A stretch of DNA of 64,000 nt from Daejeonella sp. (GTDB taxonomy: Bacteria > Bacteroidota > Bacteroidia > Sphingobacteriales > Sphingobacteriaceae): NCBI RefSeq assembly GCF_030684675.1, contig NZ_JAUXXZ010000052.1, positions 1 through 64,000 on the forward strand, written 5' to 3'. The notes below the pieces were generated by a model. The model was not told where the DNA came from and did not search any database. It saw only the letters and a list, made by a program, of their open reading frames with translations. The translations under genes and the position numbers were made by a program. The number at the start of each line of letters is the position of its first letter. Position 1 is the first letter of the stretch. Of this stretch, positions 25,116-32,834 are shown piece after piece.

Positions 25116-26237
25116 GTGAAAGACATCAATACTTTCATTTCAGAAAGTCTGCAGCAGCGTATAAAAAACCATTCGCTGCGCACTTTAAAACCTGAGAATT
25201 CGTTAATTGACTTTTGTTCTAACGATTACCTGGGGTTTTCGCGATCAGAAGAACTTAAAATGCTATTTGATGATGAATTAAAGAATTATCCTGAATATCG
25301 ACTGGGTTCTGGCGGTTCAAGGTTACTGGCCGGTAATCATAGCTTTACTGAAAGTCTGGAGAACCAAATCGCCATTTTTCACGATTCAGAAAGCGCACTA
25401 ATTTATAATTCAGGCTTCGATGCTAACATTGGTCTGTTCGCATCCCTTCCGCAGCGGGGTGATACCATTATTTCAGATGAATATATCCATGCATCTATAA
25501 TCGATGGAATCAGATTAAGCCATGCATCCCGTTATATATTCAGACATAATGATCTTTCGAGTCTGGAACAAAAATTAAAACTGGCAAAAGGAAAAATATT
25601 TATTGTCGTTGAAAGTGCGTATTCAATGGATGGAGATGAAGCGCCGCTGAAGGAAATAACAAAACTTGCAAAGCAATATAATGCTGCACTCATTGTCGAC
25701 GAGGCTCATGCCGTGGGGATATTCGGAGAATCCGGCAGAGGTATGGTACATGAACTGGGACTTTGTGAAGAGGTATTTGCAAGGATAATAACCTTTGGTA
25801 AAGCTTTGGGTACTCATGGTGCTGCTATCCTGGGCAGCAGCCAGCTAAGATCCTACCTCATAAATTTTTCAAGAGCATTCATTTATACTACAGCCGCACC
25901 CTTCCTGAACCACCTGGCTGTTAAGAGCGCATATTTGTACTTTAAAAGCAGGGATCATCAAACAGATATCCATCAGCGAATAAAACTATTCAAACAAAGT
26001 ATAAAATCAGGGACCAAACTTCTGGATAGCAGATCAGCCATCCAAATTATTGTCATTCCCGGTAACGATAAGGCAAGGGAAGCCGCCCGGCTCATACAGC
26101 AGGGAGGATTTGATGTCAGAGCCATTTTGAGTCCGAGTGTTGCAGCAGGATCAGAACGCCTGCGGATCTGCCTGCACAACCATAATTTAACGACAGAGAT
26201 CAAAAACCTTTGCGAACTTTTAAACCGAATACTTTGA
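25116..26237 (+). CDS. bioF: 8-amino-7-oxononanoate synthase
   Basis: 373 residues starting at a GTG codon; no ATG fits better, and the reading begins KDINTFISESLQQR as expected. Alpha-oxoamine synthase features: DFCSNDYLGFS, GSGGSRLLAGNH, EDSESALIYNSGF-like loop (HDSESALIYNSGF), DEYIHASIIDGIRLS, VVESAYSMDGDEAPL, IVDEAHAVGIFGESGRG and the PLP lysine K229 in TFGKALGTHGA. It condenses pimeloyl-thioester with alanine in biotin synthesis. Compared with CoA-ligand relatives such as Kbl it is shorter at the N-terminus, as BioF should be. It overlaps bioD by four bases. bioA is in the window about 30 kb away; bioB and bioC are not present. Confidence 0.93.
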   Translation: MKDINTFISESLQQRIKNHSLRTLKPENSLIDFCSNDYLGFSRSEELKMLFDDELKNYPEYRLGSGGSRLLAGNHSFTESLENQIAIFHDSESALIYNSGFDANIGLFASLPQRGDTIISDEYIHASIIDGIRLSHASRYIFRHNDLSSLEQKLKLAKGKIFIVVESAYSMDGDEAPLKEITKLAKQYNAALIVDEAHAVGIFGESGRGMVHELGLCEEVFARIITFGKALGTHGAAILGSSQLRSYLINFSRAFIYTTAAPFLNHLAVKSAYLYFKSRDHQTDIHQRIKLFKQSIKSGTKLLDSRSAIQIIVIPGNDKAREAARLIQQGGFDVRAILSPSVAAGSERLRICLHNHNLTTEIKNLCELLNRIL

Positions 26238-26845
26238 GCACTCGTCCCATTTTTATAACAGGAATAGGCACAGGCGTTGGTAAAACCATCGTTTCAGCCA
26301 TTCTGGTACAAAAACTACAAGCAGATTACTGGAAACCTATCCAATCAGGTGATCTGGATAACAGCGATACAGCCCATGTCAGAAGTCTGGTATCAAACAA
26401 AACAACAACATTGCACCCCGAGACATATCGGCTTACCCAACCCTTCTCTCCGCACAAATCAGCTGCATTAGATGGTATATACATTGATCCGGAAAAAATT
26501 GTATTGCCAGAAACAAGTAATCAGTTAATAATAGAAGGCGCTGGCGGATTAATGGTGCCTCTGAATCAGAATTTTTTAATGATTGACCTGATCAAAAAAC
26601 TGGATGCAGAAGTTATTCTGGTATCTAAAAACTATTTGGGTAGTATCAATCATACCCTGATGTCGGCCGGGATTCTGAAAAGCAATGGTATTAAATTAAG
26701 CAGGCTTATATTTTCCGGGGCAAAGGATCGTGATTCTGAAACAATCATCAGCAAGCATTTGCAAATCGAAACTTTGCATATTCCCTATTTTGATGAACTG
26801 AATTCAGAAATAGTATCATCTTTCGCAGAAAAAATGGCCTGGTAA
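26234..26845 (+). CDS. bioD: ATP-dependent dethiobiotin synthetase
   Basis: About 203 residues. The start chosen is TTG at 26234, which forms a TTGA overlap with the bioF stop and gives the usual short N-terminus STRPIFITGIGTGVGKT; an in-frame TTG at 26210 would add eight unlikely residues. P-loop GIGTGVGKT lies at about 10-18, YWKPIQSG follows, and IIEGAGGLMVPLN carries the second nucleotide/substrate loop. The enzyme closes the ureido ring of dethiobiotin from DAPA, CO2 and ATP. Translational coupling to bioF through the overlap is likely. Confidence 0.92.
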   Translation: MSTRPIFITGIGTGVGKTIVSAILVQKLQADYWKPIQSGDLDNSDTAHVRSLVSNKTTTLHPETYRLTQPFSPHKSAALDGIYIDPEKIVLPETSNQLIIEGAGGLMVPLNQNFLMIDLIKKLDAEVILVSKNYLGSINHTLMSAGILKSNGIKLSRLIFSGAKDRDSETIISKHLQIETLHIPYFDELNSEIVSSFAEKMAW

Positions 26846-26881
26846 GTGAGTTTTTAACCCTAAGGGGGAACCACCCCATAC

Positions 26882-26920
26882 AAAAAAAAGGTCCTGAGTA
26901 AAACTCAGAACCTTTTTTTT
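26882..26920. terminator. Bidirectional terminator between bioD and susD
   Basis: Stem AAAAAAAAGGT + CTGAGT facing ACTCAG + ACCTTTTTTTT with a 3-nt loop and a single C-A mismatch. The A-run on one side and T-run on the other allow termination of both convergent genes. A short GC-rich piece (CCCTAAGGGGG) lies just before it. Confidence 0.88.
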
Positions 26921-26939
26921 ATATAATAAGCTCTAAAAC

Positions 26940-28340
26940 TTAGAAACCAGGATTTGGTTGTAAGCTTTTGTTATTATCCAATTCACGCTGAGGGATAGGA
27001 AGAATAGTCTTCTGACCACCATAAGCAGCTAATGGATTATTTGCTCTAAGATTTTGCTTGTATCTAAGCATATCCATTCTTCTGAAACCTTCGAAAGCAA
27101 GTTCTTTTCTTCTTTCAAGAAGAATTGCATCAATTAAAGCAGCTTTGGTTAAAGGAACCTTATTGCCTAAACCTGCACGGTTCCTCAGGGAGTTCAAAAT
27201 ATTTATAGCTTCTGCATTAGGCAAAGCATTAGCCTGAGCCAATGCTTCAGCAAGGTTCAGATATACTTCAGTAATTCTGATAACAGGTGAGTTATCTGCA
27301 TTGTTTACAGCATCAGGGAATTTAGATGTAAATGCACGGCTTACAGCATCTGCTGCAGTACCTGTACGCTTAAGTAGATAACGCTTATCTCCTGGCTCAG
27401 CTTCATAAGCTGCAATCAAATTAGCAGAAAAAGGAGCATCACCACGACCACCTAATGGTGCAGGAGAATAATATGATGCCCAGCCACCTGAACCAGTTCT
27501 TCCATTATCAGTAGGAGAATTCTGAATAGTGAACACATCTTCAGCGGTATTTTTATCATAAAAGGTATAATCAGTTGCTAAAGTGTAAGGACCTGTGATT
27601 GCAGCCCTTGCAGCTGTGATTGCATTTGCCCACTCTTCGCGGTATAGATATAACCTTGATAATAATGCATTAGCTGCACCTTTAGTTGCACGACCTCTGG
27701 TATCTACACCAGTTGCATAACTTGCAGGCAATGCTGCTGCTGCTTCGGTAAGATCCTTTTTAATCTGATCATGAACCTGATTAACAGTTGCTCTTGCTGG
27801 GTATGAAATTGTACCTGTAAAATCATCGACAACAAGAGGTACACCAAGATTAGTTCCTGTTGTTACCTGAAATGGTTGAGCGTACATGTTTACCAATTGT
27901 AAATACGCTAAAGCACGTAAAAACTTAGCTTCTCCAACAAATTGGTTTTTCTCAGCATCGGACAAACCTGAAACACTGGCAATATTGCCAATTACTTTAT
28001 TAGCACGGGTAATAACCTGATAATGTACCTGCCAGATACCTGATACGTTACCATTGGTTGAAACTGTTGTGAAATCCCTTAACTCTTGTAGAGTTGGAAA
28101 TGATCCCACAAATTCCACGTTATCTCCCATATACTCTTCAATCATTTGCGGCATAGAACCGTAAAATTCAAGAGTTTGAGCAGTACTGTATACACCTAAT
28201 ACGGCACTTCTTGCAGTAGAAGGATTACTGAAAATGGTTTCTTCAGTTAAATCCTGCTCTGGTGTCAGCGCTAATTTATTTTCACATGAACTCAGTGAAA
28301 ATGCCAGTGCTGAAATTGCTATTATATATTTTATTTTCAT
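26940..28340 (-). CDS. SusD/RagB-family nutrient-binding outer-membrane lipoprotein
   Basis: 466 residues. Lipoprotein signal with Cys19 (SLSSCENK), then the SusD pattern: LALTPEQDLTEETIFSNPSTARSAVLGVYS, a TPR-type helical core (GEAKFLRALAYLQLVNMYAQPF, NALLSRLYLYREEWANAI), and the conserved ending NEFRRPD-like RRKELAFEGFRRMDMLRYKQN ... ILPIPQRELDNN. It forms the lid of the SusC transporter immediately upstream. No glycoside hydrolase, sulfatase, protease, sensor or ECF sigma gene is adjacent, so the ligand (glycan, peptide or other) cannot be told. Confidence 0.95.
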   Translation of the reverse strand: MKIKYIIAISALAFSLSSCENKLALTPEQDLTEETIFSNPSTARSAVLGVYSTAQTLEFYGSMPQMIEEYMGDNVEFVGSFPTLQELRDFTTVSTNGNVSGIWQVHYQVITRANKVIGNIASVSGLSDAEKNQFVGEAKFLRALAYLQLVNMYAQPFQVTTGTNLGVPLVVDDFTGTISYPARATVNQVHDQIKKDLTEAAAALPASYATGVDTRGRATKGAANALLSRLYLYREEWANAITAARAAITGPYTLATDYTFYDKNTAEDVFTIQNSPTDNGRTGSGGWASYYSPAPLGGRGDAPFSANLIAAYEAEPGDKRYLLKRTGTAADAVSRAFTSKFPDAVNNADNSPVIRITEVYLNLAEALAQANALPNAEAINILNSLRNRAGLGNKVPLTKAALIDAILLERRKELAFEGFRRMDMLRYKQNLRANNPLAAYGGQKTILPIPQRELDNNKSLQPNPGF

Positions 28341-28351
28341 TATTTCTTATA

Positions 28352-31330
28352 TTAAAGTCCTAAGTTGATACCAAAAGTAAGGGATTTAGCTTGCGGCAAT
28401 GCGAAGAATGATTCACCCATGATAAGATTGCTTGCTCCATTTGCTGAAACCTCAGGATCTGGTCCTCTGAAATCTTTGTTTTGAATTGTCCATAGATTTT
28501 GACCTAAGACATAAATCCTTGCAGAACGCAACACTTTAGTTTTGCCAAGAACAGACGATGGTAGATTGTAACCAAGTGTTACAGTTTTCAATCTTGCATA
28601 AGATCCATCTTGTAATTGACTAGTAGACAACTGATTAAAGGTGCCACGGGTCGGGCTATTCAATCTTGGTGCAAAAGCCTGATCTCCAGCTGTTTTCCAG
28701 TAGTTTAACAGGTCAGTACTTTTATTGAATGAAGGTGTTGCAACATTCTCAGTAAAACGTAAACCGTCAATTAAGACCTTATTGCCATAGGCAAAGTTAA
28801 AGAATGCACTAAGATCAAAATCCTTATAACGGAAGGTATTTGTGAAACCACCAACAAAATCAGGATCTGCATGACCTACTAATACTCTATCTGCAGCAAC
28901 CGGAGTTGTAGTTGGAGTCCCGTCTTTTTTCAACCATTCAGCGTCACCGGTTGCAGGATTAATTCCTTTATATCTGATCAGGTAGAATGAGTTTCTTGAT
29001 TCACCAACAATGGCTCTTTGAGCAGTAGATCCTGAAATGAAGTTTCTACCTTCCGGATCTTTGTTCTCAGGTAAAGACAATACAGTATTTTTGTTGAAAC
29101 CAATATTGAAATTTGTTGTCCATGAGAAGTTTTCAGATTTAACATTTTGAGTACCTAAAGTAACCTCGAAACCTCTGTTTCTCATCTCACCAATATTCTG
29201 AGTTGCCGAAGCAAAACCGGTGGTAAATGGATAAGGAACACTAGCCAACAATCCTACTGTATTCTTATTATAGTAGTTTAACTGCAAATCAACAGCATTA
29301 AATAATCTGGCAGTAAGGCCGATATCCAGTTGTTCTGTTTCTTCCCATCCTAAGTTAGGATTGGCAACACGTGCAGGAGTAGATGCAGAAGCATCACTGT
29401 AAGCTGCACCAGCACCAAATGTACCCAGATAATCGAAGTAACCAATCTGATCATTTCCAGATATACCATAACTAGCAGTGAATTTCAGGAATTGTGCAAT
29501 TTTGTTATCCTTGTTAAAGAAACTCTCATTTGATAAAATCCATCCCGCTGAAGCTGCATAGAAAATACCATATTTCTTGTTTGCTCCGAAACGTGAAGAA
29601 CCATCTCTTCTTACTGTTCCTTCAAAAAGATATTTATCAGCATATGAATAACCAAGACGGGCAAACTGAGATTCTAATGCCCATTCTGCACCAGTTTCAG
29701 AAGCAGTAAGCGGAGTTGAAGCAGAACCAATATTTGGTAATGCATCACTTGCAAATCCTTGTCCTTCAAATAAACCATTCGTTAATCTCGAAGTTTCGAA
29801 TGAATAACCTAATAATCCGCTAACAGAATGATTTTGACCTATGATTTTATTATAGTTCAGGGTGTTTTGAGTCAACCATTTATTATCTGAACGTCTTGAG
29901 ATGTATCCGTAACCACCAGGTGTAAATACATCAACTTCACGATATTTCTCATCAAATAAGGCATTATCAATACCCCAGTCAGTTTTGAATGTTAAACCAC
30001 TGATGATATCCACTTCAGCATAAGCATTACCTGTATTACGGGTTGAATTCAACTTGTTGAAACCTGTTGCTTCAAGACCAATTACGTTTTGAATAAACCC
30101 TGTATTTCTAAAATTTCCGTTTGCATCATACGGCATAACATATGGTAACTGCAAATAAGAAGAAGTTAAAGGAGCGTAAGTACTGTTTTCAGCACCAATA
30201 CGGTCTGAATTAACTCTAGCTAAATTATAGTTTAAACCAACTCTAACTTTTTCACTGATGTTGTGATTGAAGTTGAAACGGCCTGATAAACGCTCAAGAT
30301 CATTTCCTATGGTATAACCTGACTCGTCAGCAAATGTACCCCCAAGATAGAATCTCGTTTTGTCGTTTCCACCTGATGCGCTTGCATTAAAATTATTCAT
30401 TTTTCCAGTTCTTAGCACTGCATCTGTCCAGTCAAAGCTGGTTGTAGGATAAGCAGGAACTGCAGTATTGTTTGCCTGAAGAAAATCTCTACGGAAGGTT
30501 CTCCACTGATCAGCATTCATGTACTTTAAGATATCAGTAGGTTCGGAAGTACCATTGAAGTAGTCGACATTAATCTTAGTTGCAGAATTATTTGCACCAG
30601 ACTTAGTCTTGATCAAAATAACACCATTTGAGCCTCTTGAACCATAGATAGCTGCTGCAGATGCATCTTTAAGTACCGTCATACTCTCAATGTCATTTGC
30701 ATTAATATTCAACAATGGATTCAAACCTGAACCACCACCTTGACCCTGTGTGTAGTTTCCGGTATTCAAAGGCACTCCATCAATTACATAAAGTGGCTGA
30801 CCACCTGCTGTTAAAGAAGAACCACCACGGATTGTAATTTGTGAAGCAGATCCAAGTACACCTGATGAATTCACCATGTTTACACCGGCCGCCTGTCCTT
30901 GCAAAATTTGCTGAGGACTAATAATTGGAACGTTTTTGAATGATTCAGCACTTACAGATGAAGTTGACTGAGTACTCAAAGCACGACTCTGTGCACCATA
31001 ACCAACCACAACAACTTCAGAAAGTAGTTTTGCATCGGTCACTAAACGTACGTCAACACGACTTCCGGAACCAACTGTGATTTCCTGTGAAACATAACCG
31101 ATGTAGGTAAATGTCAACACGGAGGCATTAGCAGGAACATTTAAGGAATAATTCCCTTCAGCACCCGTAGTCGTACCCGCAGTGCCACCTTTAACACGTA
31201 CGGAAACACCAGGCAGAGGGAGGCCGTCATCAGCTCCAACAACTCTACCAGAGATAGTCTTATTTTGTGCTATTGCGCTGGTAACAGCGAATAAGCCAAA
31301 CAATAAGAAAGCTAGTAATTTTCTTTTCAT
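28352..31330 (-). CDS. SusC/RagA-family TonB-linked outer-membrane transporter
   Basis: 992 residues from the Met that begins a proper signal peptide (MKRKLLAFLLFGLFAVTSAIAQ). A 44-residue upstream extension is open but lacks sense. Carboxypeptidase-regulatory-like domain about 23-100 (ISGRVVGADDGLPLPGVSVRVKG), TonB box-like VVVGYGAQ, plug about 120-240 (GSSLTAGGQPLYVIDGVPL ... IESMTVLKDASAAAIYGSRGSNGVILIKTKSG), then a 22-strand-type barrel. It works with the downstream SusD protein (11-nt gap). The plug and barrel are full length. A long 5' spacer with several palindromes precedes it, so it is probably regulated at transcription. Confidence 0.95.
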   Translation of the reverse strand: MKRKLLAFLLFGLFAVTSAIAQNKTISGRVVGADDGLPLPGVSVRVKGGTAGTTTGAEGNYSLNVPANASVLTFTYIGYVSQEITVGSGSRVDVRLVTDAKLLSEVVVVGYGAQSRALSTQSTSSVSAESFKNVPIISPQQILQGQAAGVNMVNSSGVLGSASQITIRGGSSLTAGGQPLYVIDGVPLNTGNYTQGQGGGSGLNPLLNINANDIESMTVLKDASAAAIYGSRGSNGVILIKTKSGANNSATKINVDYFNGTSEPTDILKYMNADQWRTFRRDFLQANNTAVPAYPTTSFDWTDAVLRTGKMNNFNASASGGNDKTRFYLGGTFADESGYTIGNDLERLSGRFNFNHNISEKVRVGLNYNLARVNSDRIGAENSTYAPLTSSYLQLPYVMPYDANGNFRNTGFIQNVIGLEATGFNKLNSTRNTGNAYAEVDIISGLTFKTDWGIDNALFDEKYREVDVFTPGGYGYISRRSDNKWLTQNTLNYNKIIGQNHSVSGLLGYSFETSRLTNGLFEGQGFASDALPNIGSASTPLTASETGAEWALESQFARLGYSYADKYLFEGTVRRDGSSRFGANKKYGIFYAASAGWILSNESFFNKDNKIAQFLKFTASYGISGNDQIGYFDYLGTFGAGAAYSDASASTPARVANPNLGWEETEQLDIGLTARLFNAVDLQLNYYNKNTVGLLASVPYPFTTGFASATQNIGEMRNRGFEVTLGTQNVKSENFSWTTNFNIGFNKNTVLSLPENKDPEGRNFISGSTAQRAIVGESRNSFYLIRYKGINPATGDAEWLKKDGTPTTTPVAADRVLVGHADPDFVGGFTNTFRYKDFDLSAFFNFAYGNKVLIDGLRFTENVATPSFNKSTDLLNYWKTAGDQAFAPRLNSPTRGTFNQLSTSQLQDGSYARLKTVTLGYNLPSSVLGKTKVLRSARIYVLGQNLWTIQNKDFRGPDPEVSANGASNLIMGESFFALPQAKSLTFGINLGL

Positions 31331-31449
31331 TTTTAAAATGTTTAATTTGATAATTGGTTTTAATCCGCAGACACGGACTTCAGGGCGCAATAATAAGTGT
31401 TCTAACACAATATTCGTGTATTCTAACTGTAACTTTAGAGTAACAAAAA

Positions 31450-31461
31450 TGTTGCGCAACA
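31450..31461. promoter_or_regulatory. 12-bp perfect palindrome upstream of susC
   Basis: TGTTGC followed directly by GCAACA, 120 nt upstream of the susC start. The symmetrical form without spacer suggests a dimeric regulator site. No known binding protein can be assigned. Confidence 0.4.
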
Positions 31462-31568
31462 AAGAAATGCTAACTCTAAGACAATGACTTCCTAATTCAA
31501 GGAAGACTAATATTACACAATAAAGAAAAGCTTCATATCAATATTGTTTGAATAATTAGGTCCTTATC

Positions 31569-31591
31569 TTAGTAACAATGATTGTTACTAA
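31569..31591. promoter_or_regulatory. Perfect 10-3-10 palindrome, likely operator
   Basis: Arms TTAGTAACAA and TTGTTACTAA separated by TGA, without mismatch. It lies about 135 nt before the dehydrogenase start and about 240 nt before susC. There is no T tract, so it is not a terminator. The half site TTGTTACTAA differs by one base from TTGTTAGTAA found (on the minus strand) in the S24 repressor operator region. Confidence 0.6.
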
Positions 31592-31672
31592 ATGAAAATA
31601 TCTGCATACTATTTGCACTTGCTTTGATAAAACTTCTTTTCGGGCCGAAGAAAATAAGCGGAAAATCATTCC

Positions 31673-31680
31673 TAAATTTG
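31673..31680 (+). promoter_or_regulatory. -7 promoter element TAAATTTG of the 3-hydroxyacyl-CoA dehydrogenase gene
   Basis: Matches the Bacteroidetes housekeeping -7 consensus TAnnTTTG and lies 46 nt before the start codon. No TTTG was found at the -33 position, so only half of the consensus is present. Confidence 0.4.
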
Positions 31681-31726
31681 AGCAGCAGCATAATAATCCT
31701 GAATATTTAAATTCTATATAATCAAT

Positions 31727-32617
31727 ATGCAAACAATTTCAGTTATCGGATCCGGGACTATGGGCAATGGCATCGCTCATATCTTTGCATTGTCAGGTTA
31801 TCTTGTCCACCTGGTAGATATTTCAGAAGAAAGTCTAAAAAAGGGGATGGAAACCATCCATAAAAATCTGGATCGTCAGATTGCCAAAAACCTGATTACT
31901 GATGAACTGAAGCAAAAGACCATCAATAATATTAAAACTTTTACTGATCTGGGAGTAGCTGTTCATGACTCTGATCTGATCATTGAAGCTGCAATAGAAA
32001 ATCAGGGGATTAAACTACAAATATTCAGAGACCTGGATCTCTACTGTAAACCTGAAGCTATTCTTGCATCAAATACCTCCTCCATATCTATTACTACAAT
32101 AGCCTCTGCCACCAAAAGACCGGATAAAGTGATTGGTATGCACTTTATGAACCCCGTCCCCGTAATGAAACTGGTTGAAGTAATCAGAGGATACTCAACT
32201 TCAGATGAAGTTACCAAAAGTATAATGGAGCTTTCACTTAAACTCAATAAAATACCCGTTGAAGTAAATGATTATCCTGGATTCGTTGCAAACCGAATTC
32301 TAATGCCAATGATTAATGAGGCTATTTATACCTTGTACGAAGGTGTAGCCGGAGTTCATGAAATAGACACAGTTATGAAGCTTGGCATGGCACACTCGAT
32401 GGGCCCTTTACAACTGGCTGATTTTATCGGCCTCGATGTTTGTCTCGCCATAATGAATGTTTTATATCAGGGTTTTGGAAACCCAAAATACTCTCCTTGT
32501 CCCCTGCTGGTCAAAATGGTTACAGCTGGTCAGTTAGGAGTTAAAACAGGAAATGGATTTTATGACTATTCAAAAGGATCGAAAGATCCGGAGGTTTCGG
32601 GTAAATTCAAAAGGTAA
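31727..32617 (+). CDS. 3-hydroxybutyryl-CoA dehydrogenase
   Basis: 296 residues. N-terminal Rossmann domain with SVIGSGTMGNGIAHIFA (about 4-20), acidic strand end VDISEES, and the family signatures EAAIENQGIK, LASNTSSISIT (catalytic region), GMHFMNPVPVMKLVEVI with the catalytic His, and NDYPGFVANRILMPMINEAI at the start of the C-terminal helical domain (HCDH_C; MGPLQLADFIGLD). This is the single-function, about 290-residue dehydrogenase acting on short-chain 3-hydroxyacyl-CoA, as in butanoate or amino-acid catabolism. It is monocistronic here; its transport-gene neighbour is divergent and unrelated by function as far as can be seen. Confidence 0.93.
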   Translation: MQTISVIGSGTMGNGIAHIFALSGYLVHLVDISEESLKKGMETIHKNLDRQIAKNLITDELKQKTINNIKTFTDLGVAVHDSDLIIEAAIENQGIKLQIFRDLDLYCKPEAILASNTSSISITTIASATKRPDKVIGMHFMNPVPVMKLVEVIRGYSTSDEVTKSIMELSLKLNKIPVEVNDYPGFVANRILMPMINEAIYTLYEGVAGVHEIDTVMKLGMAHSMGPLQLADFIGLDVCLAIMNVLYQGFGNPKYSPCPLLVKMVTAGQLGVKTGNGFYDYSKGSKDPEVSGKFKR

Positions 32618-32624
32618 ATTGGAA

Positions 32625-32659
32625 ATTATGAGGTATGAAATCTGAGGTATGAGGTACGA
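32625..32659. repeat. Degenerate 7-bp tandem array (GGTATGA type)
   Basis: Units ATTATGA, GGTATGA, AATCTGA, GGTATGA, GGTACGA in register, with CTGAGGA next. It begins 8 nt after the dehydrogenase stop codon, in the spacer to the convergent argS gene. Confidence 0.65.
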
Positions 32660-32796
32660 CTGAGGAATCTGTTTCAAAATAATATTCATTGTTAATTATC
32701 TTAAAGCTGTAGGCCGTTATAATCTTAACAGATTTCTCCACGCATCTCAATTATTGGAAATGGAATAATACTACCCGCGTGTTCGAAATGACGGTA

Positions 32797-32831
32797 ATTC
32801 AATTCTCCATTCTCAACTCTGCATTCTCAAT
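32797..32831. repeat. Degenerate 7-bp tandem array (TCTCAAT type)
   Basis: Units ATTCAAT, TCTCCAT, TCTCAAC, TCTGCAT, TCTCAAT in register. The array ends 3 nt before the argS stop codon. Read on the other strand the units are close to the GAGTTGA/GAATGGA type found at 42543. Confidence 0.7.
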
Positions 32832-32834
32832 TAT

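Larger units (their letters stand above)
31331..31726. promoter_or_regulatory. 396-nt divergent spacer between susC and the 3-hydroxyacyl-CoA dehydrogenase gene
   Basis: No gene fits here. The spacer holds three inverted repeats (listed separately where strong): TGTTGC/GCAACA at 31450-31461, CTTCCT-aattca-AGGAAG at 31488-31505 and a 23-nt perfect palindrome at 31569-31591. It also contains a TAAATTTG element before the dehydrogenase gene. A clear TAnnTTTG element for susC was not found, which would fit use of an alternative sigma factor, though that is not demonstrated. Confidence 0.6.

Noticed and set aside
31331-31462. Longer SusC start with 44 extra N-terminal residues
   Set aside because: The extension is hydrophobic-free, overlaps the palindromic spacer and precedes a perfect signal peptide starting at MKRKLL.
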